DNA of 64,000 nt from Pisolithus tinctorius (lineage: Eukaryota > Basidiomycota > Agaricomycetes > Boletales > Pisolithaceae): assembly GCA_024663395.1 (NCBI GenBank), contig JANFAH010000004.1, positions 868,001-932,000 of the forward strand, given 5' to 3'. The translations under genes were made by a program, and so were the position numbers. The notes below the pieces were generated by a model that was given only the letters and a program-made list of their open reading frames with translations, ran no database searches and had not been told where the DNA came from. Shown piece by piece: positions 55,848 through 64,000 of the stretch. Positions within the stretch are counted from its first letter, which is position 1. Every line of letters begins with the position of its first letter.

Positions 55848-56460
55848 CCGACTACGGTCTTGAGGGAGGAGAACTTGTCAAAACTCCTCTCAGCGTGCGA
55901 TTTTGTTCACGAGTGCACACGCCAGCAACGCTGACCGTTCCGGGCTAGATCTGGCACCAATACAGACCAGTACTCCTGACGTTTTGGGCGTGGGCAGCCA
56001 TGACCCTCTGCACGTCAACACAGAGTCGTAGTCCGACACGTTGACTCGAGTCCTCGGCCTCAGTGACTCAGAATACCATGTACAGATATATCTTTCACCT
56101 GCAGCATTGGGGTGAGGAAGACAGTCCTACGTCGTGCCTGTGGACGGTTCATGATATGTATGATCACCAGCTGATCATCGATCATCGGTATCAGCCTCCA
56201 GTAAGTAAACTGTGCACAAACGAGTATGGGTACGTATATCGGATGGCACCAAATGTACTAATCGACATCCACAACGTTGCGATGAGTACAGCATGATCGA
56301 CGATCGACGGTGCACAAGGCGAATCAAGCTTCATTGCAGTTAGGCACTGGACTCATTCAAGAGGATATATTTCTAGAAGCCATCCACTCCTGGGCCTTCT
56401 TCATCGTTGGCAGGGTCTTCGTTCGTCAGTTTGGAAGCCACGCTGAGGAGGAAATCACGA
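55848..56460. other. Intergenic, promoter side of the transporter gene
   Basis: The region contains the upstream flank of the transporter and the 3' flank of the Crinkler-kinase relic. A short stretch of TGATCATCGATCATCGG at about 56171-56187 is palindrome-like. No gene is supported. Confidence 0.45.
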
Positions 56461-57265
56461 TCATGAGATGGTTTGCAGGTTGAACTCAAGGTCTCCAAGG
56501 TTCGTCCGCAGCTTCACAGGCCAGCCCCCATCGGTTTGTACCCACCGCCGCGCTCGACTTCTGGTACGGTGTACCCGTCGGTGCCGGGCAGACCATTGCA
56601 TGCACAGTTCAAAGCCTACCTCTACCACGAGGGCTAGATGCAGATGCTGCCGGGTAGCTCTTAATTCGTCGAACGGCAAGTCAGATGTATCGGTGACTTT
56701 GATGGGTTTCCAGTTTTCTAGATGCTCTCCTTTTTCTGTCTCTAATACCGGGGATTCAATCCATAAACGTAGAGTTCTGGAATGGCAACTGTGGGCAACG
56801 TGCCACGGTATATTGGATTCCGCAATAACCTTCGTAAGATCCGCATGACAGTATCGTGAGCCATAGAGGACACTCTGAAGGTTTTTCTGGAAATAAACTA
56901 GGATCTCCCTTCTTGCATTAGCTGCATATGAAGGTGGTGTAAGTCTTTGATGTTGTCATGCAGAACTGAACGCGCACGACCGTTAACAATGACAACCAAA
57001 ACCTCTGACAACGCTTTTAGCCAGTCCCTCTTCGCCATCCAGCCTCTACTTTCCGAGTTCTTCCGTGTAATCTGCACCTGATTGGACGAGGAGAGGGCAG
57101 AGGTCGAGATCTTTCCCATCAGCATTCCTGATGAAAATGAGTTCGTGCTTCACGGCTTCTGTAAGGTCGTGCATGTTTGCAGTCCTCGAAACCTCGTCCG
57201 CATCTGTAACGTCGTCACCTGTGAACCCAGCAGGCTAGGGTGTGGATTTCTATGTTGTGGGCAGC
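56461..57265 (-). pseudogene. Crinkler/protein-kinase relic, left (inverted) copy
   Basis: Read right to left, a Crinkler-type N-terminal stretch (GDDVTDADEV, then HDLTEAVKHE, FIRNADGKDLDLC and VQSGADYTEELGK) is followed by LSEVLVVIVNGRARSVLHD and by FDELRATRQHLHLALVVE. Next comes a kinase activation-segment remnant, GTDGYTVPEVERGGGYKP, in another frame. It ends with LGDLEFNLQTIS and TGA at 56461. The same order is seen in the copy at 62503-63916. Frame changes and missing catalytic parts show decay. The Crinkler call rests on the order and spacing of short motifs. Confidence 0.55.
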
Positions 57266-57629
57266 GGTCAAGGTGGGTTGACTGGGGAAATACACCAACT
57301 TGGTGAATCACGAGTCTGAACAGTAGCGGTTCCAAACAAAGAGCAGTTTCGTAGTTGTCACCGCGCGTGATACGTGAATCCACTGCGATGCATGATTCTG
57401 ATTTCCAAGAATATTTGCCAGTTGGGCACTGACGAGTGCCGAAGGTCAAAAAGGGGTTGATTTCCGTCTCGTGACCTTGACGCGTCGCGTTGAAAGTGTT
57501 GTTTACGCCCCACGTTATCATATAAAGCCCCTATGGCACAACAACGATGACTGTTCATCTCATTCATTTCCCAACCTTCCTTTCGCTTCAATCTTGCCCA
57601 GCCCGGGCTCTCCACACTCCTTTCACGGA

Positions 57630-59153
57630 ATGTCTGTCAATCGTTTTCACCCGGCGTCGCTCGTTCCACGGTCACTTCATAACCCCAAGCTCATCAACTT
57701 GATGCGACAAAAGGTCAACATGGACATGATCAACTATATCGCCTTGCGAGCGTCCCAGGTAGTCAGAGTTGAGGAGAATCCTGCTGACCCATCCTTGCCA
57801 ACTCCACCGAATACCCCCGTTGGGTCTACCCTCCCACAGAAGCATGTCCAGGACGCCGGCTCTCCGAGTACTCCTTCACTCCCCACCCTTCAGAACTTCA
57901 TCGTTCGCTTGGTGGCGAAATCGAACGTGCAAGTCCCAACGCTCCTGGCTACACTCATTTATCTCGAGCGTCTCCGACTCAAGTTGCCCTCCATGGCCAA
58001 AGGTACTGTATCATCGTAACAGATTAATGCACGGCTCGAATCCCTCTCAACAGGTATCCCTTGTACCCGACATCGAGTATTTCTCGCAGCCCTCATCGTA
58101 GCTTCCAAGTACCTCAACGACTCCTCGCCTAAAAACAAACACTGGGCAGCATACGCCGCGATTTTTGATTTAGCGGAGGTAAACCTCATGGAAAAACAGC
58201 TCCTCTTCTTGCTTGATTACGATCTTGATTTCGACGAAGAAGAGGCATGCAAGCACTTCGCACCCTTCATGGATAAGATGCCGGGGGTTCTGCCCACTCC
58301 TGGACAGAAAGAAACAAGGGCCGCTGCTATCCAAGCTGTGTCAAGGGCCGGGAAAGCAAGGGCAAAAGCACGATCGACCTCTCAATCCCCGGTATCGACT
58401 CACGACGTTCCCAATTCACCACCACCGTACTCTGTGACATCGGTCGCCCGCTGCGTTGCTGAGGATTCAATTGGTAATCATAGGAACGTATTGCCTATCT
58501 CTGGAACTCCCGCCTCAGACCACACCTCATCGTCCATTTCGAGTAGCAGTACGAGAAGTTCCATAACGGATTCGGAGATAAGCACTCTCGTCGACGGCAA
58601 TAGCACGTCTTCCGTCTCTATCAGTACTGTTGGGAGTGAAAGGGACGATAAGCGGGACGAATCCAAGGAGCGAGGCGCCCTCCGAAAGCTTCCCAGACAC
58701 CCACGCCGTGAATGTAAGAACGTACCCAGCTCTTCGGTGGAATCCGTAATGGCTTCGCAGGGTGGAGATGGTTCACCTCCCGCCGATTGCGAGAATGTCT
58801 GGCTCACAGTTCCGGAGGCGTGCTCGTTTAGGCCAGTTACGCGTTTGAATATAGACTCACGCCCGTGTGGAACGTCTAATCCGCTATGGACGATTGACCT
58901 CGATGTCGGCGGCGACGCGAATACCAGAGAAAGTGCCAGTACATCGTCATCTTACCATGTCCGCACTCACTTTCGGAACGCCGTGGAGAAGTGTCGAGCT
59001 GTCCAAGACGAAAACCATGGAGAATTCCCGCTTCCTGAAGCGCCCAGTGCGAAACGTTCTCCGACCGTCCCTACATCTGCAAGAATAGTCGATATAACCA
59101 ACCAACCCCACGCCAGTTATCGTGGTGACGTTCGTCGACGCCTTGTACACTAA
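57630..59153 (+). CDS. Cyclin of the Pcl (Pho85-partner) type
   Basis: Exons 57630-58002 and 58054-59153 join in phase to 490 aa. The cyclin box starts near residue 85 ([20 protein letters not shown]) and contains [20 protein letters not shown], then [30 protein letters not shown], matching Pcl1/Pcl2-type cyclins that activate a Pho85-like CDK. A Pro/Ser-rich linker with TPPNTP and SPSTPS precedes the second half of the box. The C-terminal 250 residues are Ser/Thr-rich and probably disordered ([13 protein letters not shown]), with many potential phosphorylation sites. Cell-cycle or polarity role by family. Confidence 0.85.
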
Positions 59154-59539
59154 AGCTCCGCATCAATCAGGGCGGCAAGCGGTCAACAATTTCCCTGCAT
59201 AATATCGATGTGTAATACCCTTGACGTTAGGTTACCTCAAGTTTCGAAGTCCCTCTCAAGTGTAATCGTTGTGCAATTAACTCCCATCAAATTCTGTCAA
59301 CTTTCTCGTCACGCACTATTAGATTTGTGGATCTTACCGTCGCTGTACGACCCGTCATTCACGCCCTACCACATACCACCTACGTCACATACATTGCATG
59401 ATGCATCCAACCTGATACCAATGACATGTATTTCCATGGACGAAAGAAACCTCAATTGGAAAGTCCCCGTGTTCCAAAAATCTCCTTGCAGGCCACAGTT
59501 AATGACCAGCTGCGAATGTCACGATCCATTCTGAGATAA
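59154..59539. other. Convergent intergenic gap cyclin / SH3 gene
   Basis: 386 nt holding both 3' flanks. Nothing else is seen. Confidence 0.5.
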
Positions 59540-60926
59540 CTATAAAAGCTTGACATATGATGCCGGAAAAAGTCCTTCTCGACCTTGGCCATCAATCTTC
59601 CCAGTCCACCTTGATATGGGATGAAATGTCAATCTACCTAATGGTCTTGCAGTGGAAAGATCTCGACACTCACCAGTCCCCAGAAGATCTCTCCGTGACC
59701 AGTATCCGAGAACCTGCCTCAACTGTCAGATCACCAGGGTCCTAAGTGAAGTTCATCGTTAAAGGTCTCAAAGCTACCAGATGCGGGCCAGGGCCACTCA
59801 GTTTCCGCGGACACGGAAACCCGTACTTACCTCGCTGCTATAGTCATATAAGGCCTCCACCCATTCCCCCTGCTGCTCTGGCTTCGGCTCCGGTTCGGGC
59901 TCGGCTTGATGTATTGCAGGTACCCGACGGCCTGGAGGCGCAGGTGGGATTGGCGACGATGGCTTGTCGTCGGTTTCTGACGTTGAAGGAGCGCGCCGAA
60001 CAGGAGGTGGCCCAAATGTACTTTTCGGAGGTGAGAACGCGGGTGGGAGAGCTGCTACGGGGGTTTGGTTCGATCTCTTAAACGCAGAAAACACGCTATT
60101 CTATGTGCGTAAGTTTGGACCAAAATAGCGATCAGCCATGGCATAGGATAGCTGTATGGTACGCTGCAGAGAGCGGCATCGACATACCTTTCTGGACACG
60201 AGCTTGTCAACCTCGGAACCTGGAAGAGCGGTGCGGTCCTGCGAAGAGGAGCTGGTACTCGTAGCGCTGGTGCTGGGAATTCGCCGAGGTAAGACGGGTG
60301 GTGGCGCCCTCGTCGGGGTGGTGCCCATCCCTCCTCCCGTCGTGCTTCCGGTATTGCCACCTGAAAATGCAAGCGCAGCTGCAGCGACACGTCCTACTGC
60401 ATGAGCAGCCTCAGGGTTTGAAGCCTGATGAATGGCATGTCAACTATTCTATCCAGCGCGCGATCAGATATATTAGTACACTCACCGCAGCTGACGCAGA
60501 CGACATGAGCGCATTATTCCCTGCCAACCTTCCGCCGGGTATGGTCATAACTCCCGGTGTCGACGCGCTGCCACGACCACCATTATTATTGTCGTCTCCT
60601 GTCGCAGGAGAAAGAGCGCGTTGCACAGCCGACGCAGCTGTTGCAGGCGAAATCCCCAGTCCAATTCCTGATCCTACACCACCGTTTCCAAAGAGTTCGG
60701 GGCGTGACTGGAAGTATCTATAAGGCAAGATAATAAGATTAGCGATCTAATGCGAAACTGGACAGGTATCGATCATATGAAATTTAACACCTAGGCGGAG
60801 CATCTTGAGGCTACCGCTTGAAGAGGGTCCTAACTCCGGAACGGAGGAATACGTGCTCGCGACTTACTCGTCCAGTAATCCAAAGAACGCCTCCTTCTCT
60901 TGTGTTGATAGCCTAGAGAACACCAT
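59540..60926 (-). CDS. SH3-domain protein (311 aa)
   Basis: Six exons, complement(59540..59609, 59674..59741, 59831..60100, 60188..60424, 60486..60717, 60868..60926), sum to 936 nt in phase. The start is the ATG at 60926 (MVFSRLSTQEKEAFFGLLDE), followed by YFQSRPELF. A low-complexity Gly/Ala/Ser region and a Pro-rich region (RAPPPVLPRRIP and GPPPVRRAP) lead to one C-terminal SH3 domain: EWVEALYDYSSE, ILVTERSSGDWW and REGLFPASYVKLL. SH3 domains bind Pro-rich partners, typically at cortical actin or endocytic sites. The Pro-rich stretches could be bound by other SH3 proteins. The N-terminal part is unassigned. Confidence 0.82.
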
Positions 60927-61169
60927 CTAAGCCCTCCTAGCTCAGAAAAAGTATCGTAGCTGACAAGCTGGGGCACTACAAGGGTGGTGGCACGGGATGT
61001 AACGATAAATGTTCAGGAAATTCCTTTGGGACTGAATCCGTAACCGGCCCTTGGCCCTTGCAGGTCGTGCTCAAGGAGTTTTACCACATCAGCCGATTTC
61101 ATCAAGCAAAGCTGTACTGCAGCGGACCGACGGTGCCCCGGCCAGTCTATTACATAAACGCGTGGTAGT
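60927..61169. other. Intergenic, no gene seen
   Basis: The stretch is the upstream flank of the SH3 gene up to the hAT relic. Confidence 0.4.
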
Positions 61170-62290
61170 CAGTCAATCAATTTCGTTCCGCTTGACCGCT
61201 GCCACATAGTGTTGTTGGCAGAAGCCTGCCAATTTGCCAGGTGGCAGGGCAAAACTGGCAATGCCAGGCAGATGGCAGAACCTCCAGGGTTATGTATGGC
61301 AGAACCTGGCAGAATCTCATACCAAATGTAGCTTAGTAGATGGTCAGGTTGTCTGAACATCGAGCTATGGGAAGGCAGACACCAGTGCATCCTCAGCCCG
61401 TCATGACATCCAGCACTGGTGGGTGACCTGTCCCTGATTTTGTTACTGCAAATTTCACCTGCATCGAGAAAGTTGACAATAAATCTAATTGGTATTACTG
61501 GAAAAGCAACATCTGTGGTGACAGCTCCAGCTCAAAAGGTGCTTGAATCTAAGGGCCTTTGCAATCACAATTCTCCCCATTGTTCCACATGCTGGCAATG
61601 TTGAACGTCTCTTTTCCAATCTTGGAAACACTCAGTCCCCTCAGCGAAGCAACCTCTCGGTTTCAACCTTCGAGATGCTAGGAAAAATACATGCTAACCT
61701 GAATTATCATATACACACCACCAAAGCAACTAGCAGCAAGAAAATGCGGCATCATCACGCCCATATACACACCCAAGACCAGTCAGGGATCAGTGTGGAT
61801 GTTGCAAAGGATCTCGAAGAAAGATTTACCTGGGTTCCTCCACTCATTGCCCAATCTGACGAAGATCTTGCTGGCCCTGAAGCAATCTCACTGGATGAGA
61901 TTGATGCTTTGTTTTCGGCCTTCAAGTCAGAGGTGGCTGAGGGTGAAGGTCACGAAAGTGTTAGTGGAAGAGGTGTAGTTGAAGGCCAGGTGTACAGCTT
62001 CAAGGAACTTGATCAAGTTGATAAAGGGTTTGCTCCCCAAGGTGTTGATGAAGTCGTTGAGGTGGTCGACCACAGCCAGCAGGATGACGGAGGATGGGAT
62101 GCAACATTGCTGATGTTGTCAAATGGCTTAGATTGGCTGTAGTACACAGTGTACGTTCTGGTGAACCACCGGTTTTGCCACATTGGCACAACTGGCAGAA
62201 CCCTGGGTTTTGCCGGTTTTGCCACATTGGCACAACTGGCAGAACCCTGGGTTTTGCCGGTTTTGCCGGTACTACTGGCAAAATATACCC
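61170..62290 (+). mobile_element. hAT transposon relic
   Basis: The frame 61543-62142 encodes the C-terminal dimerisation region of a hAT transposase: NVERLFSNLG, TQSPQRSNLSVSTFEMLGK, then an acidic tail. The catalytic part is missing, so the copy is a deletion derivative. The flanks carry many short TTGCCA/TGGCAG motifs in both orientations (61210-61320 on the left, 62165-62285 on the right), as expected for subterminal repeats of hAT elements. Exact ends and the 8-bp target duplication could not be fixed. Confidence 0.65.
62171..62258. repeat. 44-bp tandem repeat, two perfect copies
   Basis: Units 62171-62214 and 62215-62258 are identical and start GGTTTTGCCACATTGGCACA. A partial third unit follows. 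They lie in the right subterminal part of the hAT relic. Confidence 0.85.
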
Positions 62291-62502
62291 AAATTAGTTC
62301 TGCCCACTACACTACTGCCACAACAAGAAATAAAAAAGATCGCCCAATCAACCCCTTTTTGACCTGCACCGACTCACTCGCCATGTTACAAGTACCTGTT
62401 GCCCAACTTGTAGCGTTCTTGGAAGTGGGAATTGTGCAAGTTGACCGCGTTGCATCATACTAGGTTTACACACGCGGCGACAAGTACATAACTGCTTTTT
62501 GT

Positions 62503-63916
62503 TTGGGACCGCCGTTATCGACACTTGTGGCATTTCTCCAGACAACTCCCTTAACCGCTGCCACGACATGGAAACCCTCACCACTGATCTGCTGCGTTCA
62601 CATTCAAGACTTTACGAATACGCTCAAGGTTGGGATTCCAAGTACTGTGGACGTGTATGATTTCAAGGAAGCCGTGAAGGGCGAATCACCAAACACTTTC
62701 AGGAATGTTGATGCGAAGGATCTCGTACCCTACCGCGTCTTCCTCCGATCAGGTGCAGATCGCCGCGACCAACTCAGTAAGTGAAGATTGTATGGCACTA
62801 GCAAAGAGCCGTTGAACGCGGAACAAAAGTTGTCCGAAGTGTTGATCGAAACCCAGCGTGGAAGATGGTTTTGTCATTGTCAACGATCGTGCACGTTCAG
62901 TTCTGCATGATGACTTATCAGAGAGACACCATTGTCATACGCAGCTAATGCAAAAAAGGAGTTACTGGTTTATCTCCTGGCAACACTTTCAAAGTATCCG
63001 CAGTGGCACACGACACTGTCACGGGAATTTTGGAAAGGCTATTACTGGATCGTTCATGTTCCCGCGATTCCTATTTCAGAGCTCAAAGCTCATCACACAG
63101 TCGAATCGTCGTTTGACGAACCAAGAGGTTCTCCGCGCGCGCGTCTGGCCCTCGTGGTAGTGGGTACGTTTGATCCGCGTTTACAAAGGGCTGCCCTGGC
63201 GATCTAATGGATTCTATCCCAGAGCAGGACGAATTCGAGGAAAAATTCCGGTATCGCTGTGAGGGCAAGTACGAAGATGAACTTCAATATAAAGTTTTCG
63301 GCGCGTTTGATATTAAAGATCACCTGCGGAAGATGAAACGCAGGATTGATTTTTGGGTTTCTGGACTTGGTTCATTGCTTCGTATTCAGTGCCTCTGTTG
63401 ACACATTACTACAGCACAAGAATCTCATGATAGTCAGAAACAAGACTGACCGCCGCATTGGCTACGTCAAATTCGCTCAAACTGAACGGCAGCTAGAGGT
63501 TGAAATTCTTAAATTCATCGGTGTTATCCGATATCTGATGAACCACGTCCACTCTGGAGTCGAGTTCCGGCCGGTGCACGGCGGACCCCTGGTCTCTATG
63601 TGCGCCGCTGGTGACGAGTTCAGGTGCCCTGAGAAGCCTGATGAGCATGTCCGGTCCGCTGCCAGCCAACTTGTCGAGGGGGTCGCATTTATGCACGTAC
63701 ACCTCGCTGCACACATGGATCTCGAACATCATGTTCCCTTTCGAGGTGGTCGTCTCCATCATCAACTTTAGTACATCCATCCGCTTGAAGAGTACAAGAG
63801 TCCGCACCAAAGGGTACATCACACCAGGGTCGAACGCGGTGATTCGTGCAAGCCAACTCAAACCGACGTGTGGAGTTGTGGGAGACCTTGTGTTCAATTT
63901 GCAAGCCATCCCCTGA
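62503..63916 (+). pseudogene. Crinkler/protein-kinase gene, right copy, frame-broken
   Basis: A Crinkler-like ubiquitin-fold header (LICCVHIQDFTNTLKVGIPS, then DFKEAVKGESPNTFRNVDAK with DLVPYRVFLRSGADRRDQL) is followed by VIVNDRARSVLHDDLSERHH, a region with YYWIVHVPAIPISELK and SSFDEPRGSPRARLALVVVG, and a degenerate kinase: GGPLVSMCAAGDEF, QLVEGVAFMHVHLAAHMDL (catalytic-loop equivalent) and, in a shifted frame, SIINFSTSIR with KGYITPG (DFG and activation-segment equivalents). It ends VGDLVFNLQAIP and TGA at 63914-63916. Crinklers are modular proteins, some with kinase C-termini; in fungi their roles are unclear. The kinase here is interrupted and partly lost. Confidence 0.58.
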
Positions 63917-64000
63917 TCGCGATTTTCTCCTCAGCATGGCTTCCAAACTAATGAGCGAAGACCCTGAGCAACCCCCAATGGTAAAGAAGGTCCAGGAGTG
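63917..64000. other. Window end, nothing assigned
   Basis: A short open stretch begins at an ATG near 63935 and runs off the window. It is too short to judge. Confidence 0.3.

Noticed and set aside
1..64000. CRISPR arrays, rRNA or tRNA genes
   Set aside because: No regularly spaced short repeats, rRNA-like stretches or cloverleaf candidates with TTCGA arms were recognised; tRNAs could still be missed by eye.

Overview
The window is nuclear DNA of a filamentous basidiomycete, almost certainly a mushroom-forming Agaricomycete. The support is dense GT-AG introns of about 45-60 nt, a cytochrome b5/acyl-CoA dehydrogenase fusion gene, a HET-domain gene, Crinkler-type genes, chromodomain Ty3/gypsy elements, and large DDE-transposase-like genes of a kind common in Agaricomycete genomes. 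Species identity cannot be read from the sequence.

Layout. (1) 1-8123: two Ty3/gypsy LTR retrotransposons. The first (+ strand, its 5' part lies off the left edge) sits inside the integrase gene of the second (- strand) and carries an intron-containing antisense gene between pol and its 3' LTR. (2) 8170-24096: two copies of a three-gene, transposon-like cassette (here A, B, C) facing each other as a large imperfect palindrome: B(-) A(-) C(+) | spacer | C(-) A(+) B(+). A looks like a DDE transposase. B and C are conserved companions that I cannot name. The left copy is cut in B by the second gypsy element, so three layers of insertion are nested. (3) 25088-29606: a HET-domain membrane protein and an unknown 572-aa zinc-finger-like protein. 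(4) 29785-37369: RPC1 (largest subunit of RNA polymerase III, -) and a cytochrome b5/acyl-CoA dehydrogenase (+) share a divergent promoter; both carry extra single bases that break the frame. (5) 37600-41300: a local array of small secreted cysteine-rich protein genes (two intact, one relic). (6) 41949-44144: two related secreted, probably GPI-anchored proteins (-). (7) 44807-54433: mitochondrial FAD/folate-type carrier, mitochondrial IF3, a long PPR-type protein and the nuclear cap-binding protein CBP80. (8) 54594-60926: UDP-GlcNAc-type transporter, Pcl-type cyclin and an SH3 protein. (9) 56461-57265 and 62503-63916: two decayed Crinkler/protein-kinase genes in opposite orientation, the second next to a hAT transposon relic.

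How it works together: conserved housekeeping genes from 25 kb rightwards are interrupted by fast-evolving accessory genes (HET, small secreted proteins, Crinkler-kinase relics), while the left 24 kb is a nested transposon block. In the transposon block every in-frame stop I found is TGA, which fits CGA-to-TGA decay of methylated CpG. In the 31-42 kb housekeeping stretch the damage is different: single-base insertions only, more like residual sequencing error or very recent decay.

Limits: exon boundaries were derived by reading splice signals and checking phase by hand. No alignment or database search was run. Terminal inverted repeats and target duplications of the three-gene cassette were not found.
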